Shown here one piece after another: positions 8,939 through 18,916 of a DNA stretch of 64,000 nucleotides. Every line of letters begins with the position of its first letter. The first letter of the stretch is position 1. The stretch lies in NCBI GenBank assembly GCA_010356995.1, contig ML996697.1, positions 729,793 through 793,792 on the forward strand. The letters run 5' to 3'. The notes under the pieces were generated by a model. The model had not been told where the DNA came from. It saw only the letters and a list, made by a program, of their open reading frames with translations, and did not search any database. The position numbers were made by a program, and so were the translations under genes. This DNA is from Trichodelitschia bisporula (taxonomy: Eukaryota; Ascomycota; Dothideomycetes; Phaeotrichales; Phaeotrichaceae).

Positions 8939-11803
8939 CTAGTACCGCCCACCCCGTCCCCTGTACCCATCTCCACGTCCAAACCCGCGCCGCGGTGGCG
9001 AAACCCGTCGCTCATAACTGTCCCTCCTTACGCGCTTCGATGGCGGGGAGGCAGAGCGCTCGATGCTCTTGCGCCGCTCGCCCCGGCGCGGCGGCGTGGG
9101 AGATCGGTCCTTGAAGCCGCCACGCTTGGGAGGGGTGATGGACCTGTCCCTCACGCTTCCTCTCTTGGGCGGCGGGGTGAACGACCCGTCCCTCACGCTT
9201 CCCCTCTTCGGCGGCGGGGTAACCGATCGATCTCTCACGCTGCCGCGTCTCGGTGGGGTAATCGACCTCCCCCTACCACCAGCTCTCTTCGGAGGCGGCG
9301 AACGGGACCTGTTCCTCAAACCCCCTCCCCTCGGTGGAGTAACATCCCTATTCCTCACACTCCCCCTCTGCAGAGGCGGCGTGACCGACCTCCCCCTCGC
9401 GCTCCCCTTCCCAGCCGGCGGGCTCCGACTCCGCGAATCCACAGAATCTGAGTACCTTCTCGCCCTCCGCGGCGGCGGGCTCCTGCTGCGCGACACTGAA
9501 CGCGACACCGAACGCGCCGCAGCGGCCCGACGCGGGGGGCTCCGGCTACGAGACACGGAACGAGCCGCAGCAGCCCGGCGCGGTGGGCTGCGGCTACGCG
9601 ACACGGACCGCGACAGAGAGCGTGAAGCACTCGAGTAGCTGCGCGCACGGCGCGCACGAGGCGGGGTATGACTACGCGTACGAGAGCGACCGCGGGCACG
9701 GCTGGGGCTGCGGGAGTAGCTCCGCGAGCGGGAGCGCGAACGAGACGGCGTGTAGCTCGCGCTGCGGGCGCGGCTGCGACGGCGCGAGTCCGCACGGCCG
9801 CGGGAGCGGGATCGGCTGACGGAACGCGAATCCGAGCGCGAGCTGTAGGACGAGTAGCTAGACGTGCTTGCACTGTCCGATTCGGCGTCGGCGATAGGGG
9901 CGGGCGCGGGCTTGGGCAGATTGGTGAGGTGCTCGCGCATGCCCTCTGTAAGCACGCCCATGCCAATTGCAGTGAAGAAGTTGATTGCGAAGCGGGTGTT
10001 GCGGGGGTCGTCTGTTGGGAAAATGCCATCGAGGGCTGGTTGAAGCTCGGGCGTCTTTAGGGTTTCTGCGAGCTTGCGCATGCCGATTGCTTGGGAGATT
10101 TCTTCGAAGAGGATTTTGATGAAGATGCGCGAGGAAGACGTGGTTTCGTCTTCGTTGAGGTGGATGATGGACAGAACGTGCCAGCCAATGGCTTGGGTGC
10201 TGAGTAAATGGCCGAAGAACTGCGCGATGATGCGCAGGCGGTTCGTCTCGTAGCGGTGGATCGTCTCGTAGTACTTGACGAAAGCTTCCTGGTAGAGCTC
10301 CGTCCACAGCCGGTTGAGCTTGCAGAAGCGCTCGCCCATGTTGCCGTAGAACTTGTCAAACGTGCGCTCCTGAGAGCAGCACTCGATGATCATTGAGGGC
10401 AACTCGTATTCCTGTCCGGCCGGCAGGTTGATGCGCATCAGCTTGTGGACTGCTTCCTCGAAGCCGCCGCTCGACTTGATGGTGAGGTAAATGGAGCGGC
10501 GCAGGTTGACGAGATCCGTGTTGGTCTGGTCCTTGATCTCCAGTTCGCGGTCCTTGACCTCCTCTTCATCCTCGGAGCTTTCATCTTCATCTTCGTCTCC
10601 CTCCTCGTCACTGCCCTCAGCTTCGCCCAGAATTTCGGCCTTGAGCTTCTGGTAGGCAGCTTCGTTTTGCTCGTACTCAGCGTCAAACTTGAAGACATTG
10701 AGTCCGTCCTGAACTTCCAACTCGCCATCAAGATCAACCTTGTGCGTAATCTGGTCCTCCTCTTCAACCAAGTCCAACTCTTCGCGAATGGCCGGGTACT
10801 CCTTCCACTTGTCGCGCCGAATCTGGAACAGCACCTCAATCATGTACTGCGTCCGCTTCTCCAAATCGGTCGCCTCGTGCAGGATGGAGCGGAACTGGTC
10901 AAAAACGGCGATGGCGATATCCGAGCTGAACTCCTCCATGTGCTGGCCGCATTCCTTGCACAGACTGACCGCAATCTCCACAGAGTCGTCCGTTGGCTGG
11001 TGCAGCAGCAGAAGCAGCATCTGCGCGATGAGCATCTCGTGGACAACCTGCTGGTTGCAGAGATGCGCCAGGAAAGTCGTGCTGCTGATGCAGACAGTCT
11101 TGTCGTTGCGCTTGAACGCCTTCCGAAACTGGATCACAAGCCGCTTGACCAGCAACTCGCCCACCTGCGGCAGCTTCGTATTGACAATCGCCACCGACGC
11201 CGCAAAAATCGGCGAAAACGGCAAACTCGCCGCCTGAGCCTTCATAATCGACCGACAAAACAGCCCACGTCCCCTAACCAAGTTCTCGCCAAATAGCTCG
11301 GGCACAATGAACTTGATATTCGCCACATTAACCTTATTAATCAGCCCATTAATAGATTTCTTCAGCGCCTCCCACGCCATCCGCTGAAACTCCTTGCTAT
11401 TCTTATCCGTAATCTGCGCCTGCAGCGCCCTGAGCCGCGCGGGGGGGATATACACCCCGCCACTGCGCTTGTTGAGCAAGTCGTCGTACTCCTTCTTCGC
11501 GACCGCCTGCTTGTCGGCTTCGGTCAGCGGCCCCGCCGGCGCCTCGGTCTGCCGCTGCCGCATCTCGAGCTGGCGCGCGCGCTCGATGGCGCGGGTGTGG
11601 TCGACATCGCGGGGGAGGGGGCCCGAGGGCACGTAACGGGGAACCTCGCGGGCGGGACTGCGGCTGTAGGAGCGGCGCGGTGGGAGCGGGCGACGGGGGG
11701 AGGGCGAGCGCGACGCGGGGGTGCGTTTGCGTTTGCCGGCTGAGGAGGGGGGGGGGTCGAAGGGTTCGGGGGTGGGAAGGCGGACGGCTGATGCGACCTC
11801 CAT
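8939..11803 (-). CDS. CWC22: Pre-mRNA-splicing factor Cwc22
   Basis: A single uninterrupted exon encodes 954 residues. Residues ~90-330 contain the MIF4G domain, beginning with YIPPARLRALQ and continuing through the QRMAWEALKKSINGLINKVN and HLCNQQVVHEMLIAQMLLLL helices. An acidic linker (EGSDEEGDEDEDESSEDEEE) precedes the MA3 domain near residues 430-545 (NLRRSIYLTIKSSGGFEEA onward). Cwc22 joins the spliceosome with the NineTeen-associated factors, is needed for the first catalytic step, and in many eukaryotes loads eIF4A3 onto mRNA. Residues ~640-954 form a long Arg/Ser tail grading into repeats of the type TPP(K/R)RGS(V/F)RDRS, longer than in yeast Cwc22, which ends after MA3. This suggests SR-type phospho-regulated contacts. 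It is divergent from DPM2, with 259 bp between the start codons. Confidence 0.95.
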   Translation of the reverse strand: MEVASAVRLPTPEPFDPPPSSAGKRKRTPASRSPSPRRPLPPRRSYSRSPAREVPRYVPSGPLPRDVDHTRAIERARQLEMRQRQTEAPAGPLTEADKQAVAKKEYDDLLNKRSGGVYIPPARLRALQAQITDKNSKEFQRMAWEALKKSINGLINKVNVANIKFIVPELFGENLVRGRGLFCRSIMKAQAASLPFSPIFAASVAIVNTKLPQVGELLVKRLVIQFRKAFKRNDKTVCISSTTFLAHLCNQQVVHEMLIAQMLLLLLHQPTDDSVEIAVSLCKECGQHMEEFSSDIAIAVFDQFRSILHEATDLEKRTQYMIEVLFQIRRDKWKEYPAIREELDLVEEEDQITHKVDLDGELEVQDGLNVFKFDAEYEQNEAAYQKLKAEILGEAEGSDEEGDEDEDESSEDEEEVKDRELEIKDQTNTDLVNLRRSIYLTIKSSGGFEEAVHKLMRINLPAGQEYELPSMIIECCSQERTFDKFYGNMGERFCKLNRLWTELYQEAFVKYYETIHRYETNRLRIIAQFFGHLLSTQAIGWHVLSIIHLNEDETTSSSRIFIKILFEEISQAIGMRKLAETLKTPELQPALDGIFPTDDPRNTRFAINFFTAIGMGVLTEGMREHLTNLPKPAPAPIADAESDSASTSSYSSYSSRSDSRSVSRSRSRGRADSRRRSRARSASYTPSRSRSRSRSYSRSPSRARGRSRTRSHTPPRARRARSYSSASRSLSRSVSRSRSPPRRAAAARSVSRSRSPPRRAAAARSVSRSVSRSRSPPPRRARRYSDSVDSRSRSPPAGKGSARGRSVTPPLQRGSVRNRDVTPPRGGGLRNRSRSPPPKRAGGRGRSITPPRRGSVRDRSVTPPPKRGSVRDGSFTPPPKRGSVRDRSITPPKRGGFKDRSPTPPRRGERRKSIERSASPPSKRVRRDSYERRVSPPRRGFGRGDGYRGRGGRY

Positions 11804-12062
11804 TGTGGAAAAGGTGATGTGATGGAGATTCTGGCGATGAGGGAAAGGAGGGTACGAGCAAGTTGGTGATGGGGTGAGGCCGTGGCTGGAGCTCAGAATC
11901 TGGGCGGGGAATTGTTTGCCCGTGGCCGGAGATCCCTGGATGACGCGTGATTTCGTGTCGCGCTGCCTGAGGCGTCAGGGGTCAATTGACATCCTGTCCT
12001 CAACTCTGGGGCTGCATTGACGAACTTCAACACTATCTCGTTCATAGATAACTATAGTCAAG

Positions 12063-12411
12063 ATGGTAGGTTTGCCTCTTAATTAATTGGCGCGCACTGA
12101 CCAGCCAGCTCGATCGCCTTGTTGGACTCGCTATGCTCGCAGTAGCGTCCGCCGTCTTCCTCTACTACACCGTCTGGACACTATTGATGGTAGGCAAGCT
12201 CCCGTCCGATCTACTCTCACTGACAACGCAGCCCTTTGTGGACGAGGACCATTCTCTGCATGCGCTCTTCCCGCCGCGCGTGTGGGCCATCCGCATCCCC
12301 GTTATCCTCATCCTGATCGGCTCGGCCGTCGTGGGCTCCTTCCTCTCCGTCGTCATGATCCGCAGCAACCGCAAAAAGGCTCTGAAGGCGAAGCAGGCCA
12401 AGAAGGCATAG
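12063..12411 (+). CDS. DPM2: Dolichol-phosphate mannosyltransferase subunit 2
   Basis: Three coding exons, 12063-12065 (ATG only), 12109-12189 and 12232-12411, join to 87 residues. Introns are 43 and 42 nt with GTAGGT/GTAGGC donors. The protein starts MLDRLVGLAMLAVASAVFLY, then YTVWTLLM/PFVDEDHSLHALFPPR, then a second hydrophobic helix and a Lys-rich C-terminus ending KAKQAKKA. Length, two membrane spans and the PF(V/I)D motif between them fit DPM2. That ER-membrane subunit stabilises Dpm1 in making dolichol-phosphate-mannose for N-glycans, O-mannosylation and GPI anchors. The first intron immediately follows the start codon, so the initiator codon stands alone in its coding exon. The second intron also falls after an ATG. 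Confidence 0.92.
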
Positions 12412-12663
12412 GTCTTTTCGGGTGGTGTTTTGGGGGCGTGGGGGGATACCAGGGCGTGTGGGCTTAGTGGGTTAATGTAATCACATAATGGAGTCTGACG
12501 TTCCGCTTACTTGGTGCTTGGTGAAGCTCGACGAGTCACGGTCCTCAGCACGCATAAGGCTGAAAAGACTTTCACAGTCTGCTCGGACGACGTCAATTAT
12601 TATTCGAGCTGGATAGCCCAGCGCATGTTCAAACAGTCCAACGCCTGAAATACCAGAGTGTCA
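12412..12663. other. Intergenic between convergent genes
   Basis: A short 3'-to-3' spacer between DPM2 and the MFS transporter. No gene or RNA is seen. Confidence 0.5.
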
Positions 12664-14384
12664 TCACCAATCCTCCATCTTGCGGTCCATCTCCTCCCTC
12701 CACCGGTCACCATAATGCTTCATGGCCCAAATCACTACACACCCACTGATGAGCGCCACAATCGCCAGAATAGTACACAACCAGCCATTTCCAAGAGCCT
12801 TGATCAGCGGATGTGCAACAATGCCACCAACGCACGAGAAGATATTCCGCACGAAGTTGTTGACCGCAATTCCAGTACTCGCCTTGCGCGGCATAAACTC
12901 AGTCAGCATCGTCGTCGCCATGGCAAAGACAATCATGCTCCCCAGACCGAAGAAGAAGTTGGCAATCAACTACCCGAGTTAGCCTCTCCTATCCAAAAGG
13001 GGAACATACTCACTGGCACAATCCAATGCGTGTGCTTCTCCGCACTCCACCCGTACCACACCAACGCCAGCGGAAACATAACAGCCGACATCCAGGCATT
13101 CTCCCGCATACGATCCTCAGGCCTGAAAATCAACTTCCCATCCGCATCGATGCGGTCCGCCTTCCGCGCCTCGCGCTTCATGATATGGTCGAGCCAGCGC
13201 CCGCCCCCCACCGACGCCAGGATATACCCAACCGACATAGGTATATAACAAAGCCCAACAATGAGCGTAGAGAAGCCATACGGCGGATCCGAAAACGTCT
13301 CCTCAACGCTAATGTTCAGGAAATAAAGCGAGCCGAATGTGATACTGGCGTAGTACACCGTAATCGCCACGGCCGGAAACCGCAGCAGCAAGATAATGCG
13401 CAGCGGGTCGAGGAAGCACCGCCGCAGGATAGCCGCCGTGCGCTTCGTGCCTTGCACTACACTTACGGCCGTGGTCGTGCGGCGCAGACTAGCGGACGGT
13501 CGTTCCTTCTCTTCCTTCGCCTCGGGCATCTTGACTTCCTTCTGCCGCAGCGTCTCGGGTAGCAGAAATATCAAGGCTGCCAATACCACCGCGCCGTAGA
13601 TGGCGGTGAACCACTGTGTCGACCGCCACCCCAAGCCCTGCGCCAATGCACCCCCGATAATCGGCGCAAAAAGCGGCCCGCACAGCGGGCCTAGGTAAAA
13701 AATACCCATGGCGCGGCCGCGCTCCCTTGGCTCCCAGATGTCGGCAATCGTCCCCGCGCCCACGGCCTGGACACTCGCCGCCGCACCACCGGACAACACA
13801 CGCATGACGATGAGCATGCCAATGCTATTCGACACCGCAGACAGAATACTGAACAAAACAAACAGCGTGAAAGACACGACGTAAATAGTCCGCCGGCCAA
13901 GCGTCTCGCTAAAGCTGCTCCACCACAGCGGGAAGATGCTCATGCTGAGCATGTACAGCGCGACGGCGAGATTGGTAACCGTGGGCGAGGAATTGAAGTC
14001 GGACGCGATGATGAGCAGGGAGGGCATGATGATTGCGGAGCCCATGGGCGCGGCGGCGGCGCAGAGCGCGATGAGCGCTGTTATTGACCATTTCGTGCGG
14101 CGGGTGTAGAGTGTTGGCTGCGGCGTTTCGGGGATGAGGGCGAAGCGCGCGAAGAGCCCTCTGCGGAGGTGTTTGGGAACAACGGGGACAGCGAAGGTGG
14201 TGGACGCACGGGATTCGGGACGGGGAGGTGGTGGTGAGTGTGATTTTGAGTCCGATAGCGAGGGCGAGGCTGAAGGTGACTGGGCGGACTCGAGATCGAT
14301 ATCCAGTTCATGAACAGACGTCGCAGCCGAAGGCGCGGAGCCCATATCCTTGTCGTCCTTAGAGTGCATACCCGCCATCTCCAT
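12664..14384 (-). CDS. MFS transporter, DHA1 family (drug/polyamine exporter-like)
   Basis: Two exons (14384-13014, 12969-12664; 44-nt intron) encode 558 residues. A ~95-residue Ser/Pro-rich cytoplasmic N-terminus precedes 12 predicted membrane helices. Motif A-like ETLGRRTIYVVSF follows helix 2, and the DHA1 segment GIFYLGPLCGPLFAPIIGGA (motif C region) is clear, followed by QGLGWRSTQWF. The loop between halves is basic and Ser-rich. Overall it resembles the Qdr/Aqr/Dtr1 branch of fungal H+ antiporters that export drugs, polyamines or small metabolites at the plasma membrane. The substrate is unknown. The last exon, beginning LIANFFFGLGSMIVF, keeps helices 10-12, which supports the intron call. 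Confidence 0.88.
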
Positions 14385-14962
14385 TCACGATGATGCAATA
14401 AGCTCAGCCAACGTCAAAAATCCAAGCTCCGCGGCGCAAAAAAGCGTCCCAATCGTCCAACTCATATACCGCAAACAAGCTTTCCCCAGCACTGCCGCCC
14501 GATCCGACCACGGTGACTGAAAAGTGGAGTCGCGCCCCCCTCAGCGCAATGATGATTCGAAATCCAGTGACCGCGAGCCCAGCGGCGAGATGCCGCAACC
14601 CGGCCATGCGCCCTCGCTCCCTGTGCCTTGTCCGCCTGCGGGTGGCGGCTGGCGGGCCTGCTGCATTGCGTTGGAGGCATGGTTGAGACGGTAGCGCTAG
14701 CGCGTGCCGTGTGAACCGTTCGTCGTGATGCGCGGGGCGGCGAAAAAGCTTGTGAGCTGGCGATGCCGGATTGCCGCTGCGGGGGTTGCGGGCCGGGGTG
14801 GGGTTAGGCGCTGGGAGACGAGATCGGGAGACAGCCCTTTCGGATCCTGGACTATGGGTATAAAAGGAGGGGTTGACTCGAATGCTCGAGGGTACGACGA
14901 ATTATTGATCGCGTGCGCCGGTTGTCGCGGTCTGCTCTTTTGTGGCATCTCAACGGCCTGCG

Positions 14963-15250
14963 ATGTTTGTCAACGGCGTGGTGTTTAGCTTGTGCAACGG
15001 GCGGGATTGTTCGACGCTCACTGCGTGGCAGTGGGCCAATCACGGCGTTTGGCCGGGAATATGCCTCGGGGAACAGGCGTTGGGACATGCGTTGACCGGC
15101 ACGCCATTTCGTCATGTGGAAGAGCTGAATAGATATCTTCAATTGCCGCCTGGAGCTGACGACAGCGCTTATGAGCGGGTACGTTCGGTACATACGCGTT
15201 TATATAAAGCGTCTTTCGAATTCGAATCGACTGGAGAGACGAGACTCTAG
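14963..15250 (+). CDS. Possible small ORF, unrecognised
   Basis: An ATG-initiated frame of 95 residues, starting MFVNGVVFSLCNGRDCSTL. A TATAAAAGG box lies about 90 bases upstream of the ATG. The protein contains several Cys and Trp residues in its first half and no repeats. I recognise no family and see no signal peptide of standard form. The surrounding 1.8 kb holds no other gene, and the frame could be a chance ORF or the decayed end of an older gene. It is listed only because of the promoter-like box and non-biased composition. Confidence 0.2.
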   Translation: MFVNGVVFSLCNGRDCSTLTAWQWANHGVWPGICLGEQALGHALTGTPFRHVEELNRYLQLPPGADDSAYERVRSVHTRLYKASFEFESTGETRL

Positions 15251-15974
15251 AGCAGTCATCCCCGGCCGGAGAGTCGGTGTGAGAACTACGCACTACGTAA
15301 CTTGGCATACCCGGCTAGGTGGCCTGCATCGGCAATGTGGGTACCATCGGCACAGTCATCTCACCTCGCGAACACCTGCGGGCCGCGCCATAATGGCCGT
15401 TGAGAAGGAGGTGCGTATGCCAATGCGTCATGCGGGCCATGGAAGGTTATGTAGGACGTTAATACTCGAACAGGCCAACATATCCGTCTGGTTGCAGCAA
15501 TTATCTGCAGTTCGTTGCGTTCATGTTGCATTCATGATTGTTCCATGTTAGATGCTGAATCCGCTAGTTCTGGACTCGTCGAGGTCGCGTCACCACTTTC
15601 CGTCAGCACAAGACCGCAACGGCGGCCGGGCTGACTACCCAGCACCTGTCAAAACTGGTCTCCAACATGCAGTTTCAACATATACCGCACACTCCATTAG
15701 GCGCGATTCAATTGACGCAGCATACTAGTCGATCTACTCGACCAGAGCAGCTTTTAAACAGCTATGGCCAGTGCCCGTAAAGTAGCTGAACTGCAAGGCT
15801 TCAAAAGGTTGGAGACCTGCTTTGAGTGCAGCACTTTTCGTGGTACGCATGTCGAGATCCCTCAAAAAATCCGCTCTTGAGCCAGATGGTACTGTAGCGC
15901 TTATAGAGTGTACTCAAGCAGTAAAAACCTCGTCAGAGGGCAGACGCCCTCAGAAATATCCCTTGAAGGTAAGG

Positions 15975-15989
15975 TTTAGGGTTAGGGTT
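15975..15989 (+). repeat. Interstitial telomere-like TTAGGG motif
   Basis: TTTAGGGTTAGGGTT is two full TTAGGG units plus flanking half units, in the spacer just upstream of the methyltransferase gene. TTAGGG is the usual telomere repeat of filamentous ascomycetes. So short a run can arise by chance, by telomerase-mediated break repair, or as a Teb1/Tbf1-type promoter box. Confidence 0.6.
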
Positions 15990-16177
15990 GGACTCGGGCT
16001 TCCAGAAGCCTAACGCCAAGCCCGGCCTCGAATCGGCTACGCGCGGGAAGCGGGGTGTACCCGAGCTATCCGGCATCACGACCTCAACCACAATCTCGAC
16101 ATTGCAACCTTAAACACGCCCCTCACCAAACCTCCGCACACCATCCTCACCAACCCCACCACAAACACCCACCCAAA

Positions 16178-17026
16178 ATGCCCCCAACCGGCGGCCCTCC
16201 CACCCCAGCCGACCGCGCCCGCCTCGCCGCCACCTTCACCAACTCCCCCCCAAACCCAACCTCCCGCTGGAACGACCTCTGGGCCTCGTCCTTCACGCCC
16301 TGGGACCGGGCCGGGCCCTCCCCGGCCCTTGCGGACACCCTCTCCCAAAAAGCTGATCTACTCGGCCAGCCCGCCGTCGCCGGAACGGATGGCAGCACCA
16401 CCCGCGCCCGCGCCCTCGTCCCCGGCTGCGGGCGGGGGTACGACGTGCTCCTGCTCGCGAGCGCGGGGTACGACGCCTGGGGGCTGGATAGCAGCGGCGT
16501 CGCGGTCGGGGAGGCCGAGCGGTACGCGGCTGAGGCCGGAAACGACGAGGGTATCTACCCGCTTATAAACCCCGAGGTTGGACGCGGAGCAGCGCACTTC
16601 CTAGAGGGCGATTTCTACGCGCGGAACTGGGAGGCGGGCATTACCGGCCTGGCTGAGGACGGAGGATTTGATCTAATCTACGACTACACCTTCCTGTGCG
16701 CTATGAACCCGCCCATGCGCCCCGCGTGGGCTTCGCGTATGCGCGAGTTGCTGCGGCCGGGGGGCGTGCTGGTGTGTCTTGAGTTTCCGACTGCGAAGAC
16801 GAGCTTGAGCGAGGGGGGGCCGCCGTGGGCGTGTCCGAGTGCGCTGCACCGGGTGTTGCTGGGGTGGCCGGGGGAGGAAGTGCCGTACTCCGACGGCGTG
16901 GTAGTAGAGTCCCCGGGGCGGGCGAAGAGCGAGAAGGCGCTTACCCAGCTGGGCCACTGGAAGGCGGAGAGGACGCATGCGGGGCAGGGGACAGATTGGG
17001 TGAGTGTGTGGCGGCGGGAGGGATAG
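16178..17026 (+). CDS. TPMT-family SAM-dependent methyltransferase
   Basis: A single exon of 282 residues; the start is placed at MPPTGGPPTP in good Kozak context (AAAATG). The N-terminal WNDLWASSFTPWDRAGPSP block is the thiopurine S-methyltransferase-family entry motif. SAM-binding motif I follows at ~residue 80 (LVPGCGRGYDVLLLASAGY), then GLDSS, and FDLIYDYTFLCAMNP at motif IV. The late block LRPGGVLVCLEFP is typical of the fold. Fungal members act on thiols, halides or small metabolites; the substrate here is unknown. Cytosolic location is inferred from the absence of targeting signals. It is convergent with the OTU gene, with only 31 bp between stop codons. Confidence 0.88.
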   Translation: MPPTGGPPTPADRARLAATFTNSPPNPTSRWNDLWASSFTPWDRAGPSPALADTLSQKADLLGQPAVAGTDGSTTRARALVPGCGRGYDVLLLASAGYDAWGLDSSGVAVGEAERYAAEAGNDEGIYPLINPEVGRGAAHFLEGDFYARNWEAGITGLAEDGGFDLIYDYTFLCAMNPPMRPAWASRMRELLRPGGVLVCLEFPTAKTSLSEGGPPWACPSALHRVLLGWPGEEVPYSDGVVVESPGRAKSEKALTQLGHWKAERTHAGQGTDWVSVWRREG

Positions 17027-17057
17027 CGCTCAAATTGCCCTCGAAGACAGTACCGCT

Positions 17058-17954
17058 TCACGCCTTTCTTAAGCTGTTGTAGTGCTCGCCCAGTCCGAAT
17101 CCGTGCCGGTAGTACGCAAGCCAGATCTTCTTCCCCTCCGCCCCTTTTTCCGGCCCTTCAATCTCATGCACGCTCCCATCCCCATCCAACACGCAAATAT
17201 CAACACCATACGCCTTCGCCAGCGCCAATAACTCGAGCTGCCCACCCCACTCCCCCGTCTCGCCCACCTTCCGCACATACTCTGTCAACGGCTCCTCCAA
17301 GAACCCCTCAAACTCCCCCCCATGCCGAGCAATATACTCCGCCGCCGTCCGCCGCACAAGCCTATACCCCTCTTCCCTCCCCTCATCCTTCCCCTCTCCC
17401 TCCCCAACAACCGTAGCCTCAATCCTCGGCTTCAACCCCACAAGCGGCAACTGGTCCGCAACGGCCGCATACAAACAGTGGCCATCCGCACGCACCTCCC
17501 GCTCCACCAACCCCCTCGCCTTAAACGCGTCTTGTAACGCCGCGCGCTCGCGTGCCCGTAGGTCCGGTAGACTCGCGGCTTCGGCACGGGCTTGAGCGGC
17601 TGCTTCTTCTGCTTCGGCGGCGCGGCGGGCGAGGCGGGCTTTTTGGCGGTTTGGTTTGCGGGCGGGGGTTGCGACGGGCTGGGGCGTGGGGGTATCGGCT
17701 GGATTGGAGGCGGTGGGAGTATTGGGTTGCTCGTTGGCGGTGAGAAGATCGTCTGGTGTGTCTGCCGGGTCGGCGGTATCGGCGGTCAATTCCGCTATCT
17801 CAGCAGCGTGCCGCTCGCTCAGCTCGGCTTCCAGTGCGGCGCACTCGTCGTTGACGCCCTTGCGAGTCTTTTTAGTGGCTGCTTTTTTCTTCTGTGTAAT
17901 GCGGGACTGGAGGTCGCGGGTTTCTTTGCGGTGGCGCGCCAGGAGGGCGTCCAT
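17058..17954 (-). CDS. OTU-domain deubiquitinase (OTU2/OTUD6-like)
   Basis: Single exon of 298 residues. The start MDALLARHRKETRDLQ has a near-perfect Kozak context (ACCGCCATGG); the frame upstream of it has no ATG. The N-terminal half is a Lys/Ala/Glu-rich coiled coil (residues ~1-130), as in yeast Otu2 and human OTUD6. The C-terminal OTU domain carries the catalytic motif RADGHCLYAAVADQL (Cys near residue 160) and the histidine motif LGEHYNSL near the C-terminus, so both are retained. The family removes ubiquitin, including from ribosomal proteins on 40S subunits in yeast. The strand order and the 31-bp spacing to the methyltransferase stop indicate overlapping 3' UTRs. Confidence 0.92.
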   Translation of the reverse strand: MDALLARHRKETRDLQSRITQKKKAATKKTRKGVNDECAALEAELSERHAAEIAELTADTADPADTPDDLLTANEQPNTPTASNPADTPTPQPVATPARKPNRQKARLARRAAEAEEAAAQARAEAASLPDLRARERAALQDAFKARGLVEREVRADGHCLYAAVADQLPLVGLKPRIEATVVGEGEGKDEGREEGYRLVRRTAAEYIARHGGEFEGFLEEPLTEYVRKVGETGEWGGQLELLALAKAYGVDICVLDGDGSVHEIEGPEKGAEGKKIWLAYYRHGFGLGEHYNSLRKA

Positions 17955-18194
17955 GGCGGTGTTGTCTTGGGGAGGTTTGGGTGGGAGTTGAGGGCGAGGT
18001 GGACGGGCGTGGGGATGTGGTGGGGGAGGGGCAGGGATGCTTTGTGCGAGCAAAAATGATTGCCTGCCATCGGAGGCCTGAGAGGAGCGGGGACGGTAGC
18101 GATTTCCTTTGCGGCCAGGCGGCTAGCGTGCGCACATCCGCAGCCTTGTGCTAAAATGAAGAGCGAAAGGACAAAAAGATAATATCGCTCTCAT

Positions 18195-18282
18195 AGCCCG
18201 AGGCGGGGCTCGAACCCGCGACCTTGAGATTTATTCAGGGGTGAATAAGAGTCACACGCTCTACCGATTGAGCTACCCAGGC
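18195..18282 (-). tRNA. trnK-CUU: tRNA-Lys(CUU), intron-containing
   Basis: The minus-strand cloverleaf starts GCCTGGGTAGCTCAATCGG and ends GCGGG-TTCGAGC-CCCGC-CTCGGGC. The anticodon CTT sits in loop CTCTTAA, interrupted after position 37 by a 15-nt intron. Mature length would be 73. The anticodon stem has one T-T mismatch (TGTGA against TCTCA), unusual because related fungal genes have TGAGA. A T run follows within the next bases. Confidence 0.92.
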
Positions 18283-18916
18283 TGATTGATGGAGGTCAGG
18301 GTTTTGATTTAATACATGTTGCAATTGTTTTGGACTCCGTTATTCGGGCTTGAAAGCACGATATGCGTGCTAACTCCACTGTCTGGATTCTGGTCAGCTT
18401 GGTCCGTGGTGAGAATAGCTCCAAAGTCTCTCTGTTTGGCAGCCATACTTCCCTAAGGCTGAAGCTCTTGTTGATACCCTCTAGCAAGATCACGTCGAAA
18501 CGGTCCGGTAGGTACTGGGCTTCGGCAAATCCGTGTCCAGCGATGTCATGTCTCGGAGTGAGAACTCCATTGCGGCTGTAAGGGGCTATTTCATGCTGCA
18601 ATCCAGAAGGGCATAGACGATCAGTTCAATTACAGAGACTGGCTTTCACAAGTCCTCCGTTTGCCGCCTTGCGCGGCATAGCGTAACACGGCGATAAGCT
18701 GAGGTCGCCTAGAGCAATAACATTGGTTCAGAAGAACTGGAAAGGCTGAAAGGCACTATGAACATGATGGGTGCTTTCGAACGGCCCGCTGGATGCTGAA
18801 CAATATTTATCCGACCTTTTAAGGTTAGTACAAACTTCAACTTCACGTCGGGCAGCGCAAGCATCTACTTCCACCAACTCACGTTCCCTCGTCGTATTTC
18901 CCGCTCAACAAATAAT

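Larger units (their letters stand above)
14385..16177. other. Gene-poor interval upstream of MFS and methyltransferase genes
   Basis: This contains the MFS promoter side, a weak small-ORF candidate with a TATAAAAGG box (14868-15250), a GAGGGC/GCCCTC hairpin around 15938-15953, and an interstitial telomere-like motif at 15975-15989. No recognisable protein family was found. Confidence 0.5.

Noticed and set aside
9063-10060. Plus-strand frames over the CWC22 RS tail
   Set aside because: They mirror the repeats of the real minus-strand gene.
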